A stretch of DNA of 64,000 nt from Cellulomonas sp. URHD0024 (GTDB lineage: Bacteria > Actinomycetota > Actinomycetes > Actinomycetales > Cellulomonadaceae), in contig NZ_AUEW01000007.1 in the NCBI RefSeq assembly GCF_000426185.1, forward strand, positions 216,243-280,242. Direction: 5' to 3'. How positions within the stretch are numbered: the stretch's first letter is position 1; every line of letters begins with the position of its first letter. The notes beneath the pieces are model-generated. The model was not told where the DNA came from. It ran no database searches and was given only the letters and a program-made list of their open reading frames with translations. Shown here one piece after another: positions 8,562 through 17,235 of this stretch. Made by a program: the position numbers and the translations under genes.

Positions 8562-9959
8562 ATGAGCGACTCCGCTCTCCGCCAGGCGCAGGCCAAGATG
8601 CGTGCGGCGGGTGTCGCCGACGCGGCGATCGAGGTGTTCACCCACTACGTGGGCCAGCTCCGCGAGGGCATCACCGGCGAGATCGGCGAGGACACGATCG
8701 ACCCGCTCGTCGACCCGCTGCAACTGGCTGATATGGCGGTCAGCGACGACGCCGCAGATACCGCCTTGGCACGCACGGCGATCCTCAAGCTCAACGGTGG
8801 GCTTGGGACGTCCATGGGCATGGACATGCCGAAGTCGCTCCTGAAGGTCCGGAACGGGCGCAGCTTCCTCGACCTCATCGTCGAGCAGGTGCAGTACGTC
8901 CGACGGGTCCACGACGTTCGGCTTCCGGTGGTGTTCATGAACTCGTTCCGCACGGACGCCGACACACGCCTCGCGCTCGCCAGGCACGAGGATCTCGCCG
9001 TGGACGGTGTCCCGCTGACCTTCCTGCAGAACCAGGAGCCGAAGCTGCTCGCTGCCGACCTGACCCCCGTCACCTGGCGGGCCGACCCCTCGCTCGAGTG
9101 GTGCCCGCCTGGTCACGGCGATCTCTACACCGCGCTTGTCAGCTCGGGAACTCTCGCGCGGCTGCTCCAAGCGGGCTTCCGGTACGCCAGCATCTCGAAC
9201 TCCGACAACCTCGGGGCGGCGCCCGACGCGACGATCGCCGGCTGGTTCGCCGCCTCCGGCGCGCCGTACGCGGCCGAGCTGTGCAGGCGGACCGCGGCCG
9301 ACCGTAAGGGCGGCCATCTCGCGGTCCGGAGGTCGGATGGGCGGCTCGTCCTGCGCGATACGGCGCAGACCGCCGCCGCGGAGATGCACTACTTCACCGA
9401 CGAGCATCGACATCCCTACTTCCACACCAACAACCTGTGGATCGACCTGGAGCAGCTGGCAGCCTTCCTGGCCGACCGTGGCCCGATCCTGGGCCTCCCG
9501 CTGATCCGGAACACCAAGACAGTCGACCCGAGCGACCCTTCCTCGCCGGAGGTGGTCCAGATCGAGACCGCGATGGGCGCCGCGATCGAGCTGTTCGAGG
9601 GCGCGAAGGCCATCGTCGTCGAGCGTGAGCGTTTCCTGCCGGTCAAGACGACGAACGATCTGCTCCTCGTCCGCTCCGACGTCTACCGGCTCGGGCTGGA
9701 CCGCACACTGCAGCCGGTCGTGCAACCAGTCCCACTCATCGATCTCGACCGGGACCACTACACCACCGTCTCGAAGTTCGAAGCCCGATTCCCCTCGGGC
9801 CCCCCGTCGCTTCGTCAGGCGTCGTCGCTCACGGTGCGGGGGGACTGGACATTCCAGGAAGCCGTCGTCGCCACGGGCGCAGCGTCGCTCGGTCCCGCGG
9901 ACGCGCCAGGAACCGTCCCCACAGGCGCCAAGTTGGGTCCCGGAGGCGTACGGACGTGA
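8562..9959 (+). CDS. UTP-glucose-1-phosphate / UDP-sugar uridylyltransferase (eukaryotic-type UDPGP family)
   Basis: A 465-aa protein of the large UDPGP family, not the short bacterial GalU. The nucleotide-binding motif LKLNGGLGTSMGMDMPKS starts near residue 75; GHGDLYTAL, SNSDNLGA and FHTNNLWIDL are also family-typical. It makes UDP-glucose from UTP and glucose-1-P. Bifidobacterial relatives also accept galactose-1-P and replace GalT. Since galK and galE lie just upstream and no galT is visible, that broader role is plausible here. The ATG follows an AAGGAG site. The spacing after galK is 58 bp. Confidence 0.92.
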   Translation: MSDSALRQAQAKMRAAGVADAAIEVFTHYVGQLREGITGEIGEDTIDPLVDPLQLADMAVSDDAADTALARTAILKLNGGLGTSMGMDMPKSLLKVRNGRSFLDLIVEQVQYVRRVHDVRLPVVFMNSFRTDADTRLALARHEDLAVDGVPLTFLQNQEPKLLAADLTPVTWRADPSLEWCPPGHGDLYTALVSSGTLARLLQAGFRYASISNSDNLGAAPDATIAGWFAASGAPYAAELCRRTAADRKGGHLAVRRSDGRLVLRDTAQTAAAEMHYFTDEHRHPYFHTNNLWIDLEQLAAFLADRGPILGLPLIRNTKTVDPSDPSSPEVVQIETAMGAAIELFEGAKAIVVERERFLPVKTTNDLLLVRSDVYRLGLDRTLQPVVQPVPLIDLDRDHYTTVSKFEARFPSGPPSLRQASSLTVRGDWTFQEAVVATGAASLGPADAPGTVPTGAKLGPGGVRT

Positions 9960-10688
9960 ACCTTCTGTCGTCGAGCACCACATAGCTCAGTTATGTGACG
10001 TCGCCCGGCGGACGAAACCCCTCGTCGCCCGGGGGTGCCGTCCGCAGGTGCGCGGCCACGTCGCCGCCCAACATGTGGGTCGGCAACGACCGGCAGATGC
10101 TGATCGAAGTGGTGACCATCTTCTGCCGTTCGTCGGGTACCCGCGCACCCTCAACGCCGATGCCGCGATCGACGCCGTCGCTCCGCGGTCCTGTCCGACC
10201 AGTGCCTTGTGATCCCACTTCGATCCATCGAGACGCCCCTTGTCGCGGAGGTCGCCGATTGCTCCCCCTTTGAGGTCCAATCGAGTCCTAGATGGTGCAA
10301 CCCGATGCATGCCCAGCACCCGCATCGCACGAGGTCAGGACCAACATCGTCCAACCGGACCAAGCGCATCCAAGACAAGCAACCGAAGCCCACCGCTACC
10401 GCAATCGCAGTGAACGCAGGGCCCCGACCAGCAGCAACGCCGGTCTGGGCCCTTCGTTCTGCCCCGAACTCCCCCGAATTCGACTCCACTTTGGGGACCG
10501 AAGAAGCGCGGCAAGGGGCAACCCGGTGCATAGCCGTATGAGCGTCTGCCCAGGTCAGGCACCAGATCGCCCAACCCGACGAACCTTCTCGCCACCGACT
10601 GTCAGAAGCCGTGTGCTACCGCACCTCCGTGGCCGGACCCGCGCAACCGCGCTGACCGTCTCGGGCTCGTGCACGCCAAGATGTCGGC
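9960..10688. other. gene-poor stretch, first part without a recognised gene
   Basis: From 9960 to about 10240 I see no supportable gene. There is a CACATA/TATGTG dyad (9979-9984 and 9992-9997) shortly after the pyrophosphorylase stop. The rest is repeat copy A and its flank. Confidence 0.5.
10246..10625 (+). repeat. intergenic repeat copy A (one full ~218-bp unit plus preceding partial unit)
   Basis: The full unit runs 10406-10625, from cgcagtgaacgcagg to gtgctaccgcacc. The upstream part (about 10298-10405) is a degenerate 3' half of the same unit, so this is a short tandem array. 10246-10280 and 10381-10405 match the left flank of copy E. The copy lies 3' of the pyrophosphorylase gene. Other copies are at 16870, 19096, 22500 and 24488, all in this orientation. 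Confidence 0.85.
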
Positions 10689-11404
10689 GTGACTCTCGAC
10701 GCGCAGACCCCCTGGCGCCGTGCTCGTCAGATCGCCAGCGACGTGCTCGTCGCCGTCTGGCTCATCCTCTGGTTCCGTGCCGGGCTGTGGGTGCACGAGG
10801 TCGTCGGACGGATCGCCGCTCCCGGACGTACGCTCGAGGACGCCGGGGCCTCGCTGTCGGACAGCTTGGAGTCCGCCGGGGACACGGTCGCGCGCGTCCC
10901 GGTCTCGGCGACGACGTGCGTGCGCCCTTCACCGCGGCCGGGGACGCCGCGGACTCGATCGCGGAGGCCGGCGTCCAGGTCCAGCACGGAGCCAACCAGC
11001 TCGCGCTGGTGCTCGGGCTCACGGTCGCCGTGGTCCCGATCCTGCTCGTCGTCGCGGTCTGGCTGAGCGTGCGCCTGCGTTTCGTCCGCCGCGCGCGGGC
11101 GGCACGGCGCACGCTCGACTCGACGGCCGACCTCGACCTGTTCGCCCTGCGGGCGCTCGCGACGCAGCCGGTCGAGGTGCTCGCGGGCGTGAGCGACGAC
11201 CCGGCGGACGGGTGGCGCCGCCGGGACCCCGGCGTCGTGCGCGCGCTGGCGTCGCTCGAGCTGCGCTCGCTCGGCCTTCGGGTGCCCATCCGACACACCC
11301 CGTCCTGGCCGCAGGACGGCTCCAGACCTCGTCTGGAGCCGTCCCTCTCGCGGCTGGGTGCTTCGGTCAGACCGTGCCTCCATGCGCTGCCGCCGTCGAC
11401 GTGA
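10689..11404 (+). pseudogene. membrane protein gene split by a probable 1-base frameshift
   Basis: Reading from GTG 10689 gives a plausible membrane protein (residues about 19-33 LVAVWLILWFRAGLW hydrophobic) up to about 10900. There the sense continues one frame over: LGDDVRAPFTAAGDAADS, then LALVLGLTVAVVPILLVV as a second membrane helix, then an Arg-rich tail. One missing G in the CCCGG run near 10901 would join the two halves. It could be a true pseudogene or an assembly error. The downstream frame runs through the terminator hairpin to 11404, so the real 3' end is uncertain. I do not recognise the family. Confidence 0.55.
11314..11344. terminator. bidirectional terminator hairpin
   Basis: GGACGGCTCCAGAC (11314-11327) pairs perfectly over 14 bp with GTCTGGAGCCGTCC (11331-11344) around a 3-base loop, followed by CTCTC. 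It sits between the frameshifted + gene and the end of the convergent protease gene. Confidence 0.85.
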
Positions 11405-12266
11405 TCCAGGCCAGCGCCTCGGGGGTGTCGACCCGGTAGGAGTAGGTGTTGCCGCTGCAGATCGAGTTGGCGACGAACGAGTTGACGGCGAGAACGACGT
11501 TCGTGCCGCCGAGCAAGTTCGGGCCACCCGAGTCGCCGAAGCAGGTGCCCCCCTTGTTCGAGTGCAGCTTGATGAACTCGTCGGAGAGCGTGTCATTGCT
11601 GGCGACGAGCGTCGTCGGGGCGAAGAACCGCGTGGCGGAGTCACCGGCGCTCTTCTTGCAGTTCGGGTCGCAGGGGCCGCCGCCGTTGACGAAGCCCTGG
11701 ACGCCGTACCCGACCGAGTCGACCGGAGTGTTGATCGCGAGGGTGTCGACGAGGTTCGCGGTCGGCAGGTCCCCGTACTGCCCGAGCGTCGCCGAGGACG
11801 GGATCGCACCGCAGAGGTAGGTGCTCGCGCTGGTCGGGGTGTGGCAGCCGGGCTCACCGAACACGATGATCGCGACGTCGTGGGTGTCGAAGTGAGGCAG
11901 CCCGCCCTTCGCGCCGATCACCCATTGCGGGTCGGAGTAGTAGGCACCGACATACCAGGCGCGCTGAGCCGCCGGGGTGTTGATGAGGTTCGGGTCGAAG
12001 CTCACCCGGACCTGCGGCGCACCGGTCGTGGTGTTCGTGCCGAGGCCGGACGTGCTGTCGGTGAAGCAGTGCGCGGCGGTGAGCATGACCGTGGGTGACA
12101 GCAGCGTGCCGGTACAAGCGGAGACGAGGTTGTCCTCGTAGGCGACGTAGGGGTGGTTGTTCCCGTCGTAGGTGCCGTTGGTGACGGCGTTGGCGGGGGC
12201 GCTGAGGCCGAGGCCCAGGCCGACACTGGCCAGCAGCGCAAGAAGGGGCGTGAGCAGACGACGCAT
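11367..12266 (-). CDS. secreted trypsin-like serine protease (S1 family)
   Basis: A 299-aa protein with an N-terminal signal peptide (hydrophobic LLTPLLALLASVGLGLGL, cleavage likely after APANA at residue 27). The catalytic triad is visible: H66 in TAAHC, D130 in HDVAIIVF, and S246 in CFGDSGGP. Paired cysteines (C51/C67 and others) fit an exported, disulfide-bonded enzyme. It is monocistronic; the terminator hairpin lies just after its stop and a ~80-bp gap separates it from the YidD-like gene upstream. The substrate cannot be read from the sequence. Confidence 0.93.
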   Translation of the reverse strand: MRRLLTPLLALLASVGLGLGLSAPANAVTNGTYDGNNHPYVAYEDNLVSACTGTLLSPTVMLTAAHCFTDSTSGLGTNTTTGAPQVRVSFDPNLINTPAAQRAWYVGAYYSDPQWVIGAKGGLPHFDTHDVAIIVFGEPGCHTPTSASTYLCGAIPSSATLGQYGDLPTANLVDTLAINTPVDSVGYGVQGFVNGGGPCDPNCKKSAGDSATRFFAPTTLVASNDTLSDEFIKLHSNKGGTCFGDSGGPNLLGGTNVVLAVNSFVANSICSGNTYSYRVDTPEALAWITSTAAAHGGTV

Positions 12267-12349
12267 CTCGAGCTCCCATCCGGAAGGGGCGCGGCGGTTG
12301 CCGCGGATCGGACGCTACGCCGCTCGTCCAAGGGGCGCCCGACGACGCG

Positions 12350-12868
12350 TCATCCGCGGAACGGCAACCGGAACGGGATCGGGATGCCGCCGCAGCAGCA
12401 CACCCCGCTCACCTCCTGCTGGGCCAGGATGGCGGCCGCCTGGTAGCAGGCGGTGAACCGGGCCACGCTGGGAAGGACGGCTCCGAGGACCCCTCGGCGT
12501 CGGACGAGATCCCGCACGGCCGCCGAGCATGAGGGGCCGCCGTACGCGACCCGATGCGCGCAGCTCCAGCCCTTCCGGGGCGAGAGCGTTCGCTGGTAGC
12601 TCGCGATCAGGCGGTCGACGGCGGAGGCGACGAGGCTCATCGCCTCACGGTACGTGCGGCCGGAGCGCTTCGCCGCGGCCAGGAGGAGTGCGCGCCGACG
12701 CGGGGTACGGTGCCGGCCGACACGGCGAGCAGCCCCGCAACTTGCGACCGTGGTTGAGCAGTAGACGGCGGCGAACAGGGTCGTGCCGCTGGTCAGGGAG
12801 ACCGAGGACGCCCTCGCGCAGCTCGGGCAAGAGCACGGACACACCAAGCCGTTGTCGCGCGAGCACAT
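12350..12868 (-). CDS. YidD-like (membrane protein insertion efficiency factor) protein with Cys-rich N-terminus
   Basis: A 172-aa protein. The C-terminal half matches the YidD pattern: LIASYQRTLSPRKGWSCAHR, then GGPSCSAAV and ARFTACYQAA. YidD proteins are small membrane-associated factors thought to aid YidC-dependent insertion. Two oddities: the gene is not in the usual rpmH-rnpA-yidC setting, and the N-terminal ~80 residues carry a CPCSCPSC cluster and a basic stretch. It ends in a CCC-containing tail. The start ATG at 12868 is preceded by GGAG with 5-base spacing. It is divergent from the LAL regulator, with 108 bp between. Confidence 0.75.
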   Translation of the reverse strand: MCSRDNGLVCPCSCPSCARASSVSLTSGTTLFAAVYCSTTVASCGAARRVGRHRTPRRRALLLAAAKRSGRTYREAMSLVASAVDRLIASYQRTLSPRKGWSCAHRVAYGGPSCSAAVRDLVRRRGVLGAVLPSVARFTACYQAAAILAQQEVSGVCCCGGIPIPFRLPFRG

Positions 12869-12913
12869 CTTGACTCCGATCCGTCGACACAATCTGAAAG
12901 CGCACTGAGACGC

Positions 12914-12921
12914 ATGTGGTG
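12914..12921. promoter_or_regulatory. half-site matching the LAL operator
   Basis: ATGTGGTG in the divergent region upstream of the LAL regulator gene is identical to eight bases of the full dyad at 15773-15797 downstream of that gene. This suggests autoregulation. Confidence 0.45.
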
Positions 12922-12976
12922 CCGACGCGACGCATCGGCCCGTGGCGCCGCCCGGACCGCGACCTAGACTCCGCGT

Positions 12977-15730
12977 GTGACGGGCGAGCGGCGGTCCAGC
13001 GGTGCGCCCGGGCCGCTGCTCGAGACCAAGCTGTACGTCCCGCGCCGCGCACGCGACCTCGTGGTTCGGACCCGGTTGACCGACCGCCTCGACCGGGGCA
13101 GCGCCGGCGCCCTGCTGCTGGTCTCTGCGCCGGCCGGCTTCGGCAAGACCACGATGCTGGCGCAGTGGCTGTCGGGGCGGCCGGAAGGGCGCCCCGTGGC
13201 CTGGTTGTCGCTGGACCGCGGCGACAATGACCCGATCATCTTCTGGACCTACGTCGTCGCCGCGCTGCGCAGCGTCTCGCCCGAGGTCGGCGCGACGGCG
13301 TCGGCCCTGCTGCAGCAGGGCGCACCGGTCCAGAGCGTGCTGACCACGCTGCTCAACGACCTGGTCGCACAGCCCGACGACCTCCTGCTGGTCCTCGACG
13401 ACTACCACCTGGTCGAGTCGCGCGAGGTGCACGACGCCCTGGGGTTCCTGCTCGACCACCTCCCGGACCGCCTGCACCTGGTGATCGCCGGCCGGGCCGA
13501 CCCTCCGCTCCCGCTCGCCCGGCTGCGCGCCCGCGGGCTGCTGACGGAGGTCCGGGCGAGCGACCTGCGGTTCACCGCCGAGGAGGCCGTCGCCTACCTC
13601 GGCGGCACCATGGGGCTGCACCTGAGCGCCGAGGACGCCGCCGCGCTCGAGTCCCGCACCGAGGGCTGGATCGCGGCCCTCCAGCTGGCAGCCCTGTCCC
13701 TGCAGGGTCGCGACGACGTGAGCGCCTTCGTCGCCGGGTTCGCCGGCGACGACCGCTATGTCGTCGACTACCTCGTCGAGGAGGTGCTGCAGCGCCAGCC
13801 CGAGACCGTGCGGTCCTTCCTCGTGCAGACGTCCCTGCTGGAACGGCTCAGTGGCGCGCTGTGCGACGCGATTACCGAGGGGTCGGACGGAGCGGCGGTC
13901 CTGGAATCGCTCGACCGCGCGAACCTGTTCCTCTTCCCGCTCGACGACCGCCGTGAGTGGTACCGGTACCACCGCCTGTTCGCCGACGTGCTGCAGGCCC
14001 GGCTGCTGGCGGAGCAGCCGGCCCTCGTGCCCGAGCTGCACGGGCGCGCGAGCACCTGGTTCGAGCAGCACGGCTATCTCGCGGAGGCCGTCGCGCACGC
14101 GCAGTCCGGCGACGACCCCGCGCGGGCGGCCGCCCTCGTCGAGCTCGCCGTACCCGCCATGCGCCGGCAACGCCAGGAGGCGACCGCGCTCGCCTGGATG
14201 ACCGCACTGCCCGACGCGATCCTGCGCGACAGGCCTGTGCTCAGCGTCCATCTAGCTGGCGCACGCCTGACCACCGGGCGTCTCGACGGGGTCGAGGAGC
14301 GTCTGCGCGACGCCGAGCGCTGGCTCCAGGCCGGCGCCGACACCCGCGGCATGGTCGTCGTGGACCAGGACGAGCTTGCCGCACTCCCGTCCATCATCGC
14401 CCTCTACCGCGCAGCGGGAGCGCTCGCGGTCGGCGACGTCGAGGCCGCCCTCGTCCACGCCGGACGGGTGCTCGAGGTCGCCGCCGACGATCTCCACCTC
14501 GTCCGTGGCGCCGCCGCCGGCCTCCTCGCGCTCGCCTTCTGGGGACGAGGCGATCTCGTGGCGAGCCACCGGATGTGGGTGCAGTCCTCCGCGAGCCTGC
14601 TCCGCGCGGGCCACGTCTCCGACACCTTCGGCTGCGCGGTCGCCCTCGCCGACATCCGGCTCGCCCAGGGCCGGCTGCGCGACGCCCGGAGCACGTATGA
14701 GCGCGCCTTGGAGGTCATCGCCGGTCCGGTACTTCGCGGCACCGTCGACATGTACATCGGCCTGGGCGAGGTGCTCCGCGAGCAGGGTGACCTGGAAGCG
14801 GCGGAGCAGCACCTGACCCGGAGCCGGGAGCTCGGCGACCACCTCGGCCTGCCCCAGGCACCCTACCGTCGTCAGGTTGCGGCGGCGCGACTCCGCGAGA
14901 GCCGCGGCGACCTGGCCGGCGCGCTCAACCTTCTCGACGAGGCGCAGCGGCTGTACGTCCCGGACTTCTTCCCCGACGTCCGACCGATCGCGTCCGCCCG
15001 GGCCCGCGTGCAGGTCCGGCAGGGCGACCTCGGTGCCGCGCTCGCCTGGGCGCGCGACCGGGGGCTCTCGTCAGAAGACGACCTGTCGTACCTGCGCGAG
15101 CACGAGCACCTCACGCTGGCGCGCGCACTCCTGGCCGACCCCGCGACGACCGAGCAGGGACTCCACCTGCTCGACCGGCTGCTGGCGGCGGCCGAGGCGG
15201 GCGAGCGCGGCGGATCCGTCCTCGAGATCCTCGTCCAGCAGGCGCTCGCGCTGGACCTGGACGCCGCCCTGGCTCACCTGGCCCGCGCGCTCGCCCTGGC
15301 CGAGCCGGAGGAGCAGGTGCGGACGTTCGTCGATGAGGGGCGCCCGATGGCCGCGCTGCTGGCGCGGGCGGCCGAGCAGGGGATCGCGCCGACCTACGCG
15401 CGCCGACTCCTGGCCGCGTTCGAGCCGACACAGCCGGCCGCGGCCGTCGCGCCCGTCGCGTCCGGCGCCTCCGTCGCGTCCGGCGCCTCCGTCGCGTCCG
15501 GGGCGTCCGATCTCGTCGAACCGCTCAGCCAGCGCGAGCTGGACGTCCTGCGCCTCCTGCGCAGCGACCTGACCGGCCCGCAGATCGCCCGCGAGCTCGT
15601 CGTCTCGCTGCACACCGTGCGCAGCCACACCAAGAGCATCTACGCCAAGCTCGGCGTCAACAGCCGGCGCGCAGCGGTCCGCCGCGCGGAGGAGCTCGGC
15701 CTGCCGGGCGCTCCGCGTACCCGGCGCTGA
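12977..15730 (+). CDS. LAL/MalT-type LuxR-family ATP-dependent transcriptional activator
   Basis: A 917-aa regulator. The N-terminal STAND ATPase has a Walker A motif (APAGFGKTT, K57) and a Walker B motif (LLLVLDDYHLVES, about residue 135). A long TPR-like helical middle follows. The C-terminal LuxR helix-turn-helix (about residues 850-910) has LSQRELDVLRLL and SLHTVRSHTKSIYAKL. The linker before the HTH contains an 18-bp unit repeated three times (15455-15508), giving VASGAS repeats. Family members activate promoters when ATP and an inducer drive oligomerisation. A matching operator dyad lies directly downstream in front of the next operon, and a half-site lies upstream of this gene. The inducer is unknown. 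Confidence 0.93.
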   Translation: MTGERRSSGAPGPLLETKLYVPRRARDLVVRTRLTDRLDRGSAGALLLVSAPAGFGKTTMLAQWLSGRPEGRPVAWLSLDRGDNDPIIFWTYVVAALRSVSPEVGATASALLQQGAPVQSVLTTLLNDLVAQPDDLLLVLDDYHLVESREVHDALGFLLDHLPDRLHLVIAGRADPPLPLARLRARGLLTEVRASDLRFTAEEAVAYLGGTMGLHLSAEDAAALESRTEGWIAALQLAALSLQGRDDVSAFVAGFAGDDRYVVDYLVEEVLQRQPETVRSFLVQTSLLERLSGALCDAITEGSDGAAVLESLDRANLFLFPLDDRREWYRYHRLFADVLQARLLAEQPALVPELHGRASTWFEQHGYLAEAVAHAQSGDDPARAAALVELAVPAMRRQRQEATALAWMTALPDAILRDRPVLSVHLAGARLTTGRLDGVEERLRDAERWLQAGADTRGMVVVDQDELAALPSIIALYRAAGALAVGDVEAALVHAGRVLEVAADDLHLVRGAAAGLLALAFWGRGDLVASHRMWVQSSASLLRAGHVSDTFGCAVALADIRLAQGRLRDARSTYERALEVIAGPVLRGTVDMYIGLGEVLREQGDLEAAEQHLTRSRELGDHLGLPQAPYRRQVAAARLRESRGDLAGALNLLDEAQRLYVPDFFPDVRPIASARARVQVRQGDLGAALAWARDRGLSSEDDLSYLREHEHLTLARALLADPATTEQGLHLLDRLLAAAEAGERGGSVLEILVQQALALDLDAALAHLARALALAEPEEQVRTFVDEGRPMAALLARAAEQGIAPTYARRLLAAFEPTQPAAAVAPVASGASVASGASVASGASDLVEPLSQRELDVLRLLRSDLTGPQIARELVVSLHTVRSHTKSIYAKLGVNSRRAAVRRAEELGLPGAPRTRR
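15455..15508 (+). repeat. 18-bp tandem repeat, three units, in the LAL linker
   Basis: The unit GTCGCGTCCGGCGCCTCC occurs at 15455-15472 and 15473-15490, and with two changes at 15491-15508. It codes for VASGAS repeats between the TPR and HTH domains, so length changes would stay in frame. Confidence 0.9.
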
Positions 15731-15772
15731 CCGCCGCCCCGCACGGGTCTGTTCACCACCCAACTTCCCCAC

Positions 15773-15797
15773 ATGTGGTGATCCGCGGTCACCACAT
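15773..15797. promoter_or_regulatory. perfect 9-bp inverted repeat, probable LAL operator
   Basis: ATGTGGTGA (15773-15781) and TCACCACAT (15789-15797) are separated by 7 bp. The left arm overlaps the palindrome CCACATGTGG (15769-15778), and a third TCACCAC half-site lies at 15753-15759. A TAACGT -10-like hexamer follows at 15803-15808. It sits between the LAL regulator stop and the next operon. Confidence 0.7.
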
Positions 15798-15870
15798 CGG
15801 CTCCTAACGTCCCGCTCAGACCGAGAAACGGTTCGCGTCCTTCACCGGCGCTGACGACGACTCCGGGCAG

Positions 15871-16137
15871 GTGCGCATGAGCCAGGCAGCAGGTCCGTGG
15901 TCCGACGCCGGCGAGTACGAGATCCGGCTCCTGGGCCACCTCGAAACCCGGTGGGCGGCCTGGTTCGACGATCTCGACCTCGTCCGACACAGCGACGGCA
16001 CGACCGTCGTGCACGGTCCCGTGCTCGACCAGGCCGCGCTGCACGGCCTCCTCCAGAAGATCCGCGACACCGGCCTCCCGCTCATCTCGGTCACCCGCAT
16101 CGATCGCCAACACCGTCACGACAGGAGAACGACATGA
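15871..16137 (+). CDS. small conserved-looking hypothetical protein in the LAL target operon
   Basis: An 88-aa acidic-to-neutral soluble protein with no membrane segment (GEYEIRLLGHLETRWAAWFD, then GPVLDQAALHGLLQKI, ending SVTRIDRQ). I recall similar short proteins next to LuxR regulators in actinobacteria, but no biochemical role. GTG 15871 or ATG 15877 may be the start; neither has a strong ribosome site. Its stop overlaps the ATG of the DUF4386-like gene by 3 bases (ATGA), which implies translational coupling. The operator and -10-like element sit 60-100 bp upstream. Confidence 0.8.
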   Translation: MRMSQAAGPWSDAGEYEIRLLGHLETRWAAWFDDLDLVRHSDGTTVVHGPVLDQAALHGLLQKIRDTGLPLISVTRIDRQHRHDRRTT

Positions 16138-16862
16138 CCCTCACCGCAGGAACCCGCCCCACGGCCAGCACGGCCCGCTCCTCGAGGTCGACCGCGCGCA
16201 TCGCCGGCCGGCTCTACCTCGTCACGTTCCTCACCTCGATCCCGGCCCGCATCCTGTACGACCCGGCGCTCCAGTCCGACTACATCCTGGGCTCGAGCAG
16301 CACGACCGGCGTGCAGCTGGGCACGCTGCTCGACGTCCTGTGCGCGCTCGCCGGCATCGGCACGGCCGTGGTGCTCTACCCGCTGGTCAAGCGGCAGAGC
16401 GAGGGCCTCGCGCTCGGGTTCGTCACCAGCCGGGTGCTCGAGGCGTCGGCCCTCTTCGTCGGTGCTGCGAGCCTGCTGGCCGTTGTGACCCTGCGGACCG
16501 CCGACGCGAGCGCGGATCCCGCGGTCCTGGCGCCCATCGGCGACGCACTCGTCGGGCTGCACAACTGGGCCTACCTGGTGGGCCCGGGCCTGTTGGCCGG
16601 CGTCAACGCGCTCCTACTCGGCACCCTCATGTACCGCTCACGTCTGGTCCCGCGGCCCATCCCGATGCTCGGCCTGATCGGTGCCCCGCTGATCCTGGTC
16701 TCCGGCGTCGCGACGATGTTCGGCGCCTTCGACCAGTTCTCGGCGGCCGCGGCGATCCTGGGCCTGCCGGTCGCGCTCTGGGAGCTGTCCGTCGGCGCGT
16801 GGATGGCGTTCAAGGGCTTCCGCCCGTCGCCGCTGCTGGGCGACGACGCGCCGATCCGCTGA
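16134..16862 (+). CDS. DUF4386-like integral membrane protein
   Basis: A 242-aa protein with about six hydrophobic segments (for example LYLVTFLTSIPARILYD, LLDVLCALAGIGTAVVL, LVGLHNWAYLVGPGLLAGV). Overall it resembles the DUF4386 family, whose function is unknown. The ATG follows AGGAG with 6-base spacing and overlaps the preceding stop. With the small upstream protein it forms a two-gene operon probably driven by the LAL regulator. Repeat copy B begins 8 bp after its stop. Confidence 0.85.
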   Translation: MTLTAGTRPTASTARSSRSTARIAGRLYLVTFLTSIPARILYDPALQSDYILGSSSTTGVQLGTLLDVLCALAGIGTAVVLYPLVKRQSEGLALGFVTSRVLEASALFVGAASLLAVVTLRTADASADPAVLAPIGDALVGLHNWAYLVGPGLLAGVNALLLGTLMYRSRLVPRPIPMLGLIGAPLILVSGVATMFGAFDQFSAAAAILGLPVALWELSVGAWMAFKGFRPSPLLGDDAPIR

Positions 16863-16869
16863 GCGCGGC

Positions 16870-17110
16870 CGCAGTGAACGCAGGGCCCTGACCAGCAGCA
16901 ACGCCGGTCTGGGCCCTTCGCTTTGCCTCGAACTCGCCCAATTCGATTCCACTTTGGGGACCGAAGAAGCGCGGCAACCTGCAACCCGGCGCGGAGCCGT
17001 ATGAGCGTCCGACCAGGTCAGGCACCCGATCGTCCAACCGGACCGACCTTCTCGCCACTGTCCGTCGGAAGTCGTGCGCTACCGCACCCGCAATGAACGC
17101 AGAGTCCCCC
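16870..17110 (+). repeat. intergenic repeat copy B (full unit plus start of a second)
   Basis: A full unit spans 16870-17087. At 17089 a new unit starts with cgcaatgaacgcagag and then decays. It begins 8 bp after the DUF4386-like stop codon. Internal palindromes (GGGCCC about 32 bp apart) could form a stem-loop. 17111-17235 shows no gene I can support. Confidence 0.9.
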
Positions 17111-17235
17111 GCCGGGCAGGGTCCGGGAAGAACGGCAACTTCGCTGGAGCCGACCCGGAGCAGCTCTCTTCCGCCGGGCAGCGACTGCATCACCGGCGAG
17201 GGAATTCGGGCGTCCGAACGAACTGTGGCGAGGTC

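Noticed and set aside
9991..10218. 75-codon minus-strand ORF after the pyrophosphorylase gene
   Set aside because: No ribosome site, no recognisable family, and it overlaps low-information GC-rich sequence next to the repeat.
15455..15508. Short direct repeats considered as a CRISPR-like array
   Set aside because: Units are contiguous without spacers and in frame inside the LAL gene, so they are a coding linker repeat.
16810..17193. Minus-strand ORFs across the repeat copies that encode similar peptides (FFGPQSGVELGEFEAKRRA and relatives)
   Set aside because: The shared peptide follows from shared DNA. Frames differ between copies, there are indels, and no common start or stop exists, so coding is not supported.
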